NCBI GenBank assembly: GCA_012520945.1
Contig: JAAYNH010000010.1
Location: 91,241-155,240 of the forward strand
DNA from: Treponema sp.
Lineage (GTDB): Bacteria > Spirochaetota > Spirochaetia > Treponematales > Treponemataceae
Reading direction: 5' to 3'
DNA length: 64,000 nt
Positions 1 to 8,949 of this stretch are shown here, one piece after another (within the stretch, counting starts at the first letter, position 1; each line of letters begins with the position of its first letter). The notes beneath the pieces are model-generated. The model was not told the DNA's origin. It worked only from the letters and a program-made list of their open reading frames with translations, and did no database searches. Made by a program: the position numbers and the translations under genes.

Positions 1-1428
1 AATTTTTTGAAAAATGTAGGCCTTGATTATTTGACTTTGGAAAGACAAGCTGCAACACTTTCAGGAGGTGAAGCACAGCGTATCCGTTTGGCGACTCAAA
101 TAGGTTCCAGTTTACAAGGTGTTTTGTATATTTTAGATGAACCGTCAATTGGTTTACACCAAAGAGATAATCAAAAACTTATAGATACGCTTTTATATTT
201 GCGTGATTTGGGAAATACACTTATTGTAGTTGAACATGATGAGCAAACTCTTCGTACAGCAGATTATTTGATTGATTTGGGGATCGGTGCCGGTGTGCAT
301 GGTGGAAAAATTGTTGCACAAGGAACACCTGAAGAGGTTTCGCAAGTAAAAGAAAGTTTGACCGGTCAGTATCTTGCCGGCACTTTGCGCATGGAAATTC
401 CTAAGACACGTCGCAAAGGGAATGGAAACTTTCTTGAAATTTCAGGTGTTAGTGAGCATAATTTGAAAAATATTAATGTAAAGTTTCCTTTGGCGGCGTT
501 TACTTGCATTACAGGTGTTTCAGGCTCGGGAAAAAGCACTTTACTCAATGATGTATTATTTCCTGCAGTTAGTAATAGAATAATGCGATCGTCATTATCT
601 GTGGGTGCTTATAAAAAACTTGAAGGTTTAGAAAATATTGATAAAGTGATAAATATCGATCAAAGTCCTATCGGTAGAACTCCGCGTTCTAATCCTGCAA
701 CTTATGTTGGTGTATTTAATGCTATTCGTGAGCTTTTTGCCGGTTTACCGGATGCTAAAGTACGCGGTTTTAAAGCAGGTAGATTCAGTTTTAATGTTAA
801 AGGCGGTCGTTGTGAAAATTGTCAAGGAGCCGGAACTATTACCATAGAAATGAATTTTTTACCTGATGTGTATATTACTTGCGATGTTTGTCGTGGTTAT
901 CGATTTAATTCTGAAACTTTGGAAGTGCGTTATAAAGGTAAAAATATTTATGACGTTTTGAATATGACCGTTGAAGAAGCATGTACTTTTTTTGAAAACA
1001 TTCCAAGTATTTTTAATAAATTAAAAACGATGCTTGATGTAGGCTTGGGATATATTAAACTTGGACAATCGGCATTGACACTTTCCGGCGGAGAAGCACA
1101 GCGTGTAAAACTTGCAAATGAATTATCAAGACGGTCAACGGGAAAAACTCTTTATATTTTAGATGAGCCTACAACAGGATTGCACTTTGCAGATGTAAAA
1201 CAACTTATGCAAGTTATTCAACGTCTTGTGGACAGTGGCAATACTGTTATTATGATTGAACATAATTTAGATGTAATTTTGCAAGCGGATAATATTATTG
1301 ATATGGGACCTGAAGGTGGTTTTCGTGGAGGGCAGGTGATTGCAAGTGGAACTCCCGAAGATGTTGCAAAAGTAAAAGAAAGTTTTACAGGTTTTTATAT
1401 TAAAGAGATGTTGGAAAAAAAAAATTAA
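1..1428 (+). CDS. uvrA: UvrA, excinuclease ABC subunit A (C-terminal part)
   Basis: This is the C-terminal half of the nucleotide-excision-repair damage sensor, which loads UvrB on DNA as a dimer. The reading frame is open at base 1, so the start lies outside the window; about 475 of roughly 940 residues are present. Visible in order are the ABC signature [12 protein letters not shown], Walker [15 protein letters not shown], a second Walker [10 protein letters not shown], a zinc finger with paired CxxC motifs (CENC and CDVC), a second signature [12 protein letters not shown] and a final [10 protein letters not shown]. The TTG at base 7 is only an internal codon. It is followed 27 bp later by the LptD-like gene on the same strand. 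Identity is certain. Confidence 0.97.
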   Translation, partial: NFLKNVGLDYLTLERQAATLSGGEAQRIRLATQIGSSLQGVLYILDEPSIGLHQRDNQKLIDTLLYLRDLGNTLIVVEHDEQTLRTADYLIDLGIGAGVHGGKIVAQGTPEEVSQVKESLTGQYLAGTLRMEIPKTRRKGNGNFLEISGVSEHNLKNINVKFPLAAFTCITGVSGSGKSTLLNDVLFPAVSNRIMRSSLSVGAYKKLEGLENIDKVINIDQSPIGRTPRSNPATYVGVFNAIRELFAGLPDAKVRGFKAGRFSFNVKGGRCENCQGAGTITIEMNFLPDVYITCDVCRGYRFNSETLEVRYKGKNIYDVLNMTVEEACTFFENIPSIFNKLKTMLDVGLGYIKLGQSALTLSGGEAQRVKLANELSRRSTGKTLYILDEPTTGLHFADVKQLMQVIQRLVDSGNTVIMIEHNLDVILQADNIIDMGPEGGFRGGQVIASGTPEDVAKVKESFTGFYIKEMLEKKN

Positions 1429-1455
1429 TATTTTTGATGCAGGATATAAAATAGA

Positions 1456-4400
1456 TTGAATAAAATTTTTTATGCGAAAGTTTTTAAGATTCTCTTTTTG
1501 AATATTATTTTTATTTGTGCGATAATTTTATCCGCAGAAAATTTATATGCAAATACTGATTTAAAAATAAAAAAAACAGATAGTATAGAACAAAATGAAA
1601 AAAAAGAAGATGTTGAGCAGGAAGAAAAGATAATTGAAAAGGCTGAAAAAGAGGAAGAAAAAGAAAATATAAGTGAGACAGTTATCGTTCAAGATGAAAA
1701 GCCATTAGCGAAAACGGAACAATCTGAAAAAAATGATAAAGAAAATAAATCTAAAAGTGAAAAGAAAAAACAGTCTACTACAGTAGTAATTGAAAAAGCC
1801 CAAAGAACGGAATATCGTAAAAATTTGGAAACAGGAAGTAACATTATTGTTTTGGAAGGAGATGTAAAACTTTCAGTAACGCAATCGAATTCTAAAACCG
1901 TCATCACGGCAGATTTGATTAATTTTGAAAAAGATAGGCAAATGCTTTATGCTGAAGGCAATGTGAAATTACAATCTTTGTCAAATGATAAATTGAGTGA
2001 AACGCTTACAGCAACTACTTTACTTTTCAATGTGGAAACTTTGGAAGGAATTTTTGATGCAGGGCGTGTTGTTCAAGAACAAACAGATGCACTTAATTTG
2101 CCTTCAGGTTCAACATTAGTTGTGGGTTCTGAGATTTTTGGTCGTGATGATTCCGGTACAATTGCTTTTAAAAATGCCGCTTTAACTTTTTGTGAGGATC
2201 CTGATCCGCATTGGAAAATTAAAGCAACACGTATTTGGCTTTTACCGGGAAATGAATTTGCTTTTTTTAATGCTCTTTTGTATGTTGGAAAGTTGCCTGT
2301 TTTATATTTGCCTTTTTTTTATTATCCTAAAGATGAAATGATTTTTAATCCGGCATTTGGTTTTGATGCACGACGCGGATATTATGTTCAAACTTCAACG
2401 TACATAGTTGGACGAAAACCTTTAGAAAGCAAAAAGGACGATGATAGTTTTTTTGATTTTATGCGTCCTACTCAATTGAAAAAGCAAATTCGCGAAGGGT
2501 TGTTTTTGCATAATTTGGAAGAAAATGATTCTAACCCGGATAAATATTTAAAAGTACTTGCTGATTATTACAGCAGTTTGGGTGGATTAGTTGGTGTTAC
2601 CGGTGTTTTTAAACCGGGAAAAATATTAACTAACGTTGAGTTTTCTGCAAACCTGGGTTTTAGTCGTACTCTTTTTTATGATAACTATTCTGATAGTTAC
2701 ATTCCATATTACAATCATAAAACGTATTATGATTCGTCGGCTTTGTTTGGAATAAAGTTGCCTTTTCGATATACAGCAAATTTTAATGCATCAATTTCAC
2801 ACAGTATTGGAAATCTTACATTATCTATGCCATTTTATTCAGATGCATATTTTGATTCCGATTTTTTAACAAATAGAAAAGAAACTATGGACTGGATCGA
2901 TTTTTTGACGAACAATCCGGTGCTTTCTCCGAATGAGACATCAACTTCGGAAACATCATCATACACATGGTCATTGACAGGTAATTTGCGTCCGCCTGTT
3001 ACTAGGTTTTCTCCGTTTATTAGTTCATTATCTCTTTCTTCGATTAATTCATCAATCACATTTTATTCAAAGCAAACTTCAATGGAAGCCTTTAAATCTA
3101 TGTTTGATAATTCCGATTTAGCACAAAAGATGTATTATACAAGCCCGCAAAGAAAATTTTATTATCCGTCACAGATTGTACCTTTTAAGGCAACACTTAA
3201 CTTTGCAGGAACTATTGTTTCTGTTCCTAAAGTTTTAAAAAAAGAAAATAAGATTGTAGATGAAAAAACAAAAATAAATTTTATAAAACCCGATGATTTA
3301 AAATCCGATGAAGAAGTGGCAAAAGAAGTTGATGGTATAGCTGAAACTAATAATGAAGAAAATAAATTAACAAAAGAAGATGTTGTGCAAAAAGAAATTA
3401 TTATACCGGATTCTGTTTTACCGGAAATTCCCGTTGCCTTTCCAAGTGTCACAAAAAACACAAGTAGTGGAGTTCGTTATAATTTGACATATTCAATTGT
3501 ACCCGTTTATTCTTCACTTATTAGTTATGATTCTGCAAAAGTTTTAAAAGTGGAAGATATAGATTTAACTAAAGTGCTTTCTTCTTTTTATTCAATTTCC
3601 GTTCCTGTTGAATTAAAAAGTGCTTTAAATTTGAGTAGTAGTTTTACACTTTCAAACAGTATAAAGTTTTCTGCATTCAATCAAGCACATCCTATTATGA
3701 GTGAAGATGAAAATGGATATGTAGGTTCTAACTTAAAGTCTACAATTATGTTGAATGACTATAGTGCAAGAAAACTTGATGTTCAAAATGTAAATAGCAT
3801 GAGCTGGAAACCGTTTCAAAATAATAAATATTTTTCTGAAACTTCATTTTCATGGAATTCAACCTTAAAAATTTTGCGTACAAGTTTTGATGGAACATAT
3901 GATGAACCGTCTTGGAAATACGATGTTGTCGGTTGGGATGAAGATACTTTTTCTGCTCATAATTTAAGTTTTGTTTTTTCAGCAAAAGAAAAAACAAACG
4001 TAATACAAAAGTTTACATTACAAGCAAACTTACCACCTAGAGATGATTCATATATGGGACAAGTTTCTTTGACTTTTCCTTTTGTGAATTTTAATGCAAA
4101 GACTACGTTTAAAAAAATAACTGACACTGATGAAAATGTTGAGTGGAAATGGGAACCGTTTACTCAAAGCTCTACATGGAGTTTTTTCAAAAAAAAATTA
4201 AATATAAATCAGTCTTTTAATTATGAAATTGAAGAAAAACAATCGACTGCTTTTACATTCGGCATATCGTTTAAAAATTTTACATTGAGCTATTCTCATC
4301 AAAACACATATGGGTACAATTTAACGGATGTGGGTTGGGAAATTAAAGAAGAAAAAAAATTCATTCCTTATTCTGTCAGCTTGAATTATTCTACTCCAAC

Positions 4401-4938
4401 TAAAACTTTTAAGATGTTTAAGGGAAAAGGCAGTTTGTCACCATATTTTTCTACTAGTATTACTGCAGATATGATTAGACCAACAAACTCATATTTTACT
4501 TTTTCACCAACACTAAAATTTAGTATTACGAATTTTATCGATATAAGTTTTTCAGCAGAGTCTCGCAATGATGTTATTTTTAGATATTTTCAACATTTTT
4601 TTAATTATGAAAAAAAGGTTCCAGGCGAAACAAATATAATAAAAGATTTATGGGATTCATTTTCATTTTGGAGTGTTGAAGCACGAAGGGCATCCGGATT
4701 TAAAATGAAAAGTTTAAATTTTAAAATAGAACATAATTTGCACGATTGGGATTTAACTTTGGAAGTGAAAATTCAGCCTACATTGATTACATCAAAATTA
4801 CCATATAAGTATAATTTTGATCCGTATATTTCGCTTGCAGTTTTATGGCGACCGATGAGCAGTATGAAAACTGCAATCGTTTCAGAGTATGATGCAACGG
4901 TTGATGACATTGTTATTCAATTGAATTCGGGAGACTAG
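1456..4938 (+). CDS. lptD: LptD/OstA-like outer-membrane barrel protein
   Basis: A 1160-residue exported protein. It has a TTG start with AGGA upstream, a hydrophobic signal segment (about 8-30), a lysine/glutamate-rich low-complexity stretch (about 34-115), an OstA/LptA-type jelly-roll (about 125-215, with the VLEGDVKLS and YAEGNVKLQ repeats), and then a long C-terminal region rich in alternating aromatic and polar residues, as in beta-barrels. LptD normally inserts LPS into the outer leaflet. Treponemes generally lack classical LPS but keep such homologues (T. pallidum Tp0515 is one), so the cargo is uncertain. A second K/E-rich insertion lies near residues 595-655. It sits between uvrA and phoH, probably co-transcribed. 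The family call is good; the function is inferred. Confidence 0.85.
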   Translation: MNKIFYAKVFKILFLNIIFICAIILSAENLYANTDLKIKKTDSIEQNEKKEDVEQEEKIIEKAEKEEEKENISETVIVQDEKPLAKTEQSEKNDKENKSKSEKKKQSTTVVIEKAQRTEYRKNLETGSNIIVLEGDVKLSVTQSNSKTVITADLINFEKDRQMLYAEGNVKLQSLSNDKLSETLTATTLLFNVETLEGIFDAGRVVQEQTDALNLPSGSTLVVGSEIFGRDDSGTIAFKNAALTFCEDPDPHWKIKATRIWLLPGNEFAFFNALLYVGKLPVLYLPFFYYPKDEMIFNPAFGFDARRGYYVQTSTYIVGRKPLESKKDDDSFFDFMRPTQLKKQIREGLFLHNLEENDSNPDKYLKVLADYYSSLGGLVGVTGVFKPGKILTNVEFSANLGFSRTLFYDNYSDSYIPYYNHKTYYDSSALFGIKLPFRYTANFNASISHSIGNLTLSMPFYSDAYFDSDFLTNRKETMDWIDFLTNNPVLSPNETSTSETSSYTWSLTGNLRPPVTRFSPFISSLSLSSINSSITFYSKQTSMEAFKSMFDNSDLAQKMYYTSPQRKFYYPSQIVPFKATLNFAGTIVSVPKVLKKENKIVDEKTKINFIKPDDLKSDEEVAKEVDGIAETNNEENKLTKEDVVQKEIIIPDSVLPEIPVAFPSVTKNTSSGVRYNLTYSIVPVYSSLISYDSAKVLKVEDIDLTKVLSSFYSISVPVELKSALNLSSSFTLSNSIKFSAFNQAHPIMSEDENGYVGSNLKSTIMLNDYSARKLDVQNVNSMSWKPFQNNKYFSETSFSWNSTLKILRTSFDGTYDEPSWKYDVVGWDEDTFSAHNLSFVFSAKEKTNVIQKFTLQANLPPRDDSYMGQVSLTFPFVNFNAKTTFKKITDTDENVEWKWEPFTQSSTWSFFKKKLNINQSFNYEIEEKQSTAFTFGISFKNFTLSYSHQNTYGYNLTDVGWEIKEEKKFIPYSVSLNYSTPTKTFKMFKGKGSLSPYFSTSITADMIRPTNSYFTFSPTLKFSITNFIDISFSAESRNDVIFRYFQHFFNYEKKVPGETNIIKDLWDSFSFWSVEARRASGFKMKSLNFKIEHNLHDWDLTLEVKIQPTLITSKLPYKYNFDPYISLAVLWRPMSSMKTAIVSEYDATVDDIVIQLNSGD

Positions 4939-4941
4939 AAA

Positions 4942-5904
4942 ATGAAGACGGAAAATTATACAATTGTTGTGGAGGATATGAATTTATTCGCAAAAGTTTG
5001 CGGATGTAATGATTGTAATTTGAAAATTTTAGAAAACATTTTTAATGTTGAAACGTTTGTTCGTGGAAATGAACTTTCTGTTAAACCTAAGCAAAATGCT
5101 GAAAAAAATGTTTTAGAAAAATTTGCATTTATTTTTGATCGTTTGATGGATGAAGCAAAAGAAGGAAATTTTCCTTGTGAAGACATGATAAAAGCGATTG
5201 TTTTACCTGAAGGTGGAACATCGGCGGACTTAAAAAAATGTAGCATTCGTATTCCCGGTGGGGTGCAAACGGTTTTTGCAAAGTCAACGCATCAGGCTCT
5301 GTATGTAAAGTCGATGCAAACAAAAGATATGGTTTTTGCAGTTGGACCGGCAGGGAGTGGAAAAACCTTTTTAGCTGTGGCTCAAGCGTTAAAACTTTTG
5401 TTAGAACATAAGTGTAGGAAAATTATTTTGACACGGCCTGTTGTGGAAGCAGGTGAAAGTTTGGGTTTTTTGCCCGGTGATTATGAGCAAAAAATAAATC
5501 CATATTTGCGTCCTTTATATGATGCCATGGAATTATTGTTAAATCGTGAAGTGTTGCGTAAATTGCTTGAATCGGGGATAATAGAAGTTGCGCCACTTGC
5601 ATATATGCGAGGGCGGACGTTGAGGGATTGTGTTGCCATTTTAGATGAAGGGCAAAACACAACTTGTGAACAAATGAAAATGTTTTTGACGCGTTTGTCA
5701 GAAGGCTCAAAAGCATTTATCACCGGCGACATTACTCAAATTGATTTGCCAAAAAAAACGACCAGCGGTCTTGTGCAAGCAATTGGTATTTTAAAAAATA
5801 TAGATGACATTGCAATTCATCATTTGGATGCTAGCGATGTTGTCAGGAGTGCGTTGGTGAAAAAAATAATACAGGCGTATGAAGATGGAGAAAAACAAAG
5901 CTGA
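4942..5904 (+). CDS. phoH: PhoH-family ATPase
   Basis: A cytoplasmic PhoH-type P-loop ATPase of 320 residues, the usual length for the family. It has Walker A GPAGSGKT (about 135-142), Walker B VAILDEGQN (about 231-239) and the family stretch LTRPVVEAGESLGFLPGD. The family is linked to RNA metabolism because of its constant neighbour ybeY, but its exact reaction is unsettled. The ATG start has GGGAGA about 10 bases upstream, inside the end of the lptD-like gene, 3 bp away. Its 3' end overlaps the following 7TM-HD gene by up to 26 bp, which indicates translational coupling. Confidence 0.93.
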   Translation: MKTENYTIVVEDMNLFAKVCGCNDCNLKILENIFNVETFVRGNELSVKPKQNAEKNVLEKFAFIFDRLMDEAKEGNFPCEDMIKAIVLPEGGTSADLKKCSIRIPGGVQTVFAKSTHQALYVKSMQTKDMVFAVGPAGSGKTFLAVAQALKLLLEHKCRKIILTRPVVEAGESLGFLPGDYEQKINPYLRPLYDAMELLLNREVLRKLLESGIIEVAPLAYMRGRTLRDCVAILDEGQNTTCEQMKMFLTRLSEGSKAFITGDITQIDLPKKTTSGLVQAIGILKNIDDIAIHHLDASDVVRSALVKKIIQAYEDGEKQS

Positions 5905-7534
5905 AAAAGCGAAAAAAAAGTTTGCATTTTCTTTAATTAAAAATAATTTGTCTAGAATTTTAATTATGTTTGTAAGTTTTCTTATAATGCTAATTATTGC
6001 ATTATTTGATGTTGCTAGTTCTGAATTTGTAATGTCTTTTAAAATTTCAGAATATGAAGTAGGGCAAATTGCAGATAAAACAATCGTTGCAGAGAAAAAC
6101 TTACCAAGCACATTAGAAAATCCTATTTCTATAGCTAAAGGCGAAAAAATTACACGTAAAGGCTTTCCGATAACTCAACTTGATTTTGAAAAAATGAAAA
6201 AGATGGTTGAGACTCCTGAATATATTGACTTTCGTTCTTATGCTAATTCTATTTTATTTTTCTTTATGCTTTTAGGATTGAGCAGTTTTATGTTTTCTGA
6301 GTTTCTTTTGAAGCGTAAATTAAAAATTTCAGAATTAATTTTTATTGCTGTCCTATTTGTTATCTGCTATGGTGCTACTGTTTTCGGAACAAAACTTTTA
6401 TTTTTTGAAGAATCTTTTAATATTCCGGCTGTAGTACCTTCAATTTTTTGTGTAATGTTTGTGGCACTATTAGTCGGAAAAAATGTGGCTGTAAGTTTTG
6501 CTTTTTTACTATCGATTGCGATATTAAATGCAACATCATTTGACATTGCTTCTTCCTTAGTTATTTTATGTACATCATTAATTTCTTCAAGAATTGTTGT
6601 AAAATTGGAAAAACGTATGGATTTTATTTGGACTGCAATGTTGATGGCATTATTGAATGTAGTTTTATCCATGGTTTTTCTTGTAATATTTAATTCCGAA
6701 TCTTCAGTAACAGTTAGTGGAATTTTTGCGTTAGCTTTAAATGGTTTTGTTTCCGGCGTTTTAGTTTTGGGTTTTTTGACTCCCTTTGAACTAATGATGA
6801 ATACCGCAACGGTTTTTCGCTTGCTAGATTTATCGGACACGAATACACCAATTTTGCAACGCCTTTTGCTTGAAGCATCAGGAACATATAATCATTCAAT
6901 GATGGTTGCAACTTTGGCAGAATCAGCTTGTCGTGAAATAGGTGCAAATGCTTTGTTAGCACGTGTTGGAGCAATTTATCATGATATAGGAAAAGTTGAG
7001 CAACCTGAATATTTTACGGAAAATAATTCAACGGGAGAAAACAAACACATAGATTTAAATCCTAATTTATCTATTTCCATTATTCGTCAGCATGTAAAAA
7101 AAGGAGTAGAGAAAGCTACACAAATGCGTTTTCCGCGTGAAGTAATCGATATTATTGCAGAGCATCATGGAAATGATATTATTCACTATTTTTATAATAA
7201 GGCAAAAGAACAAAATGAAAATGTTATTGAAAGAGATTTTTCATATTTAGGAAATCCTCCTTCAAGTCGTGAAGCTGCTGTTGTAATGTTAGCGGATACA
7301 GTAGAGGCTGCTTGTCACAGTTTAGAAAATCCAACTTCTACGCGAATAAAAAAATTTGTGCACCAGTTAATTTTTACAAAACTTGAAAGTGGCCAGTTAG
7401 ATAAATGTTCTTTGACATTTAAAGATTTAGCAACAATAGAAAAAAACTTTGTTACGATTTTGACCGGATATTATCATAAACGAATTAAATATCAAAATCA
7501 AGAAATTGAACAAGATGAAAGTGAACAAAAATAA
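5879..7534 (+). CDS. 7TM-HD (PgpH-like) membrane phosphodiesterase
   Basis: A multi-membrane-span protein with a C-terminal HD domain. Known PgpH-type proteins hydrolyse c-di-AMP in the cytoplasm. There is one N-terminal TM (about 26-45), a short extracytoplasmic segment (about 46-120), a run of TM helices (about 122-300), and an HD domain with GTYNHS (His339), HDIGK (about 368-372) and a later EHHGN. The extracytoplasmic 7TMR-HDED segment is much shorter than the several hundred residues typical of Firmicutes PgpH. Two ATGs in frame (5879 and 5885) both lie inside phoH. It lies between phoH and ybeY, as in many bacteria. Substrate specificity is inferred. Confidence 0.88.
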   Translation: MKMEKNKAEKAKKKFAFSLIKNNLSRILIMFVSFLIMLIIALFDVASSEFVMSFKISEYEVGQIADKTIVAEKNLPSTLENPISIAKGEKITRKGFPITQLDFEKMKKMVETPEYIDFRSYANSILFFFMLLGLSSFMFSEFLLKRKLKISELIFIAVLFVICYGATVFGTKLLFFEESFNIPAVVPSIFCVMFVALLVGKNVAVSFAFLLSIAILNATSFDIASSLVILCTSLISSRIVVKLEKRMDFIWTAMLMALLNVVLSMVFLVIFNSESSVTVSGIFALALNGFVSGVLVLGFLTPFELMMNTATVFRLLDLSDTNTPILQRLLLEASGTYNHSMMVATLAESACREIGANALLARVGAIYHDIGKVEQPEYFTENNSTGENKHIDLNPNLSISIIRQHVKKGVEKATQMRFPREVIDIIAEHHGNDIIHYFYNKAKEQNENVIERDFSYLGNPPSSREAAVVMLADTVEAACHSLENPTSTRIKKFVHQLIFTKLESGQLDKCSLTFKDLATIEKNFVTILTGYYHKRIKYQNQEIEQDESEQK

Positions 7535-7536
7535 AT

Positions 7537-8037
7537 ATGATGAGGGTAAATGTTAACATAATTGAAAATATTAAAATTCCTATTTGGTTTAATCAAATTG
7601 AAAAATTTGTTAAACAAGTTTTAAAAAAACTAAAAAAATATCGTGGTGAAATTTCTGTCGTGTTTTGTGACGATGAATATATGAAAACTGTAAATAAACA
7701 ATACAGAAATATTGATGAGTCAACTGATATTTTATCTTTTGAAAGCCAAATGGAAGCTAAGTTTTTTTTGCAAAAAATTTATGAAGCTATTTACGGAAAA
7801 TACTTAGGAGATATTTTTATTAGTTTGAATATGTTAAAAATAAATGCAAAATATTTTGAAGTTTCTGAAATAGAAGAACTACAACGACTTTTAATTCACG
7901 GTATTTTACATTTGTGTGGTTATGATCATGAAGATGAACATCTTGTAAACGGTGTTGAACCGAATTGTGAAATGTTAAAATTACAGGAAAAACTTTTGAA
8001 AGAGTTTTTACCTAAAAAAATTATAAAGGAAAAATAA
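7537..8037 (+). CDS. ybeY: YbeY endoribonuclease / rRNA maturation factor
   Basis: A 166-residue YbeY homologue, a zinc-dependent RNase acting in 16S rRNA 3'-end maturation and ribosome quality control. The diagnostic metal site LIHGILHLCGYDHEDEH (HxxxHxxGxDH) lies near residues 128-144. The earlier stretch NIDESTDILSFE fits the family NxxTDVLSFP signature. It starts 2 bp after the HD gene; ATG codons occur at 7537 and 7540. The stop overlaps the next start by one base (TAATG), so the genes are coupled. Confidence 0.95.
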   Translation: MMRVNVNIIENIKIPIWFNQIEKFVKQVLKKLKKYRGEISVVFCDDEYMKTVNKQYRNIDESTDILSFESQMEAKFFLQKIYEAIYGKYLGDIFISLNMLKINAKYFEVSEIEELQRLLIHGILHLCGYDHEDEHLVNGVEPNCEMLKLQEKLLKEFLPKKIIKEK

Positions 8038-8846
8038 TGGGATTATTTGACAAATTATTTGGTAAGAAAAAAGAGGAGGAACCTCACAGTAATAGTGCCG
8101 GACAAGACCGGTTACAAGAAGCGGAAATTCTTAAAGAAGAAAAAAAAGACATGATACGTGGCATTGAAGATTTGTCTGAAACTTCCGTTAAGGAAGTAAT
8201 GATTCCGCGTATTGACGTTGATTTTTTGTCAACGGATACTCCGCAAGATGAATTGTTAGAAAAAATTGCTGAAAGTGGACATTCGCGTTTTCCTGTATAT
8301 TCGGAATCAATAGATAACGTAATAGGTGTTCTCTATGTAAAAGATTTAATAAAAACAATTTCCCGTAAAGAAGATATTGAGTTGGATAAACTTTTACGTA
8401 AGGCTTTTTTTGTTCCTGAATCAAAACGCATTGACAGTTTATTGCGTGAATTTAAAAGAAGGCATGTTCATATTGCTATTGCAATTGATGAATACGGTGG
8501 AATTTCCGGTATCGTTTGCATGGAAGATATTATTGAAGAAATTGTTGGTGATATTCAAGATGAATTTGATAATGAACGTGAAGATATTTTGAATATTGGT
8601 ACTAGTGTTTGGCTTTGTGATGCTCGTGTAAACTTAGATGATTTGAATGAAACATTAGAAACAAATTTTCCAAATGAAGAGTTTGATACCCTCGGTGGTT
8701 TTGTATTTGATTTATTTGGAAAAATTCCTGTAAAATATGAAAAAGCTTCATGGAACGAATATGATTTTATTATTCAAAATATGGAAGGTCATAGAATTAA
8801 TTTAATTAAAGTTATAAAAAACGAATCAACCGAAACTGAAAATTAG
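8037..8846 (+). CDS. CBS-pair CorC/HlyC-family protein
   Basis: A 269-residue cytoplasmic protein with two CBS repeats (about 55-180, including EVMIPRIDVDFL and the central DEYGGISGIVCMEDIIEEIVGDI), followed by a CorC/HlyC transporter-associated domain (about 195-260). It lacks the DUF21 membrane domain, so it resembles E. coli CorC and the spirochaetal TlyC proteins rather than full transporters. CBS pairs bind adenine nucleotides; a role in Mg/Co handling is a family inference. The start overlaps the ybeY stop by one base. The haemolysin label often given to this family is not supported by anything seen here. Confidence 0.88.
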   Translation: MGLFDKLFGKKKEEEPHSNSAGQDRLQEAEILKEEKKDMIRGIEDLSETSVKEVMIPRIDVDFLSTDTPQDELLEKIAESGHSRFPVYSESIDNVIGVLYVKDLIKTISRKEDIELDKLLRKAFFVPESKRIDSLLREFKRRHVHIAIAIDEYGGISGIVCMEDIIEEIVGDIQDEFDNEREDILNIGTSVWLCDARVNLDDLNETLETNFPNEEFDTLGGFVFDLFGKIPVKYEKASWNEYDFIIQNMEGHRINLIKVIKNESTETEN

Positions 8847-8949
8847 GTTTGAAATATAATTGAATATAATATAATATTGAAATTATTAAATTAATTTATT
8901 TGTTCGTTAAAGATTATATATGCCTATTAAATATAGAAGGATTGAGAAT

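Noticed and set aside
3162..3461. Long antisense open frames inside the lptD-like gene and elsewhere
   Set aside because: They lack start signals and protein-like composition, and each lies opposite a well-supported gene.
8920..8949. Start of the TPR protein at ATG 8920
   Set aside because: It would place ten polar residues before the signal peptide; the ATG at 8950 has AAGG at suitable distance.
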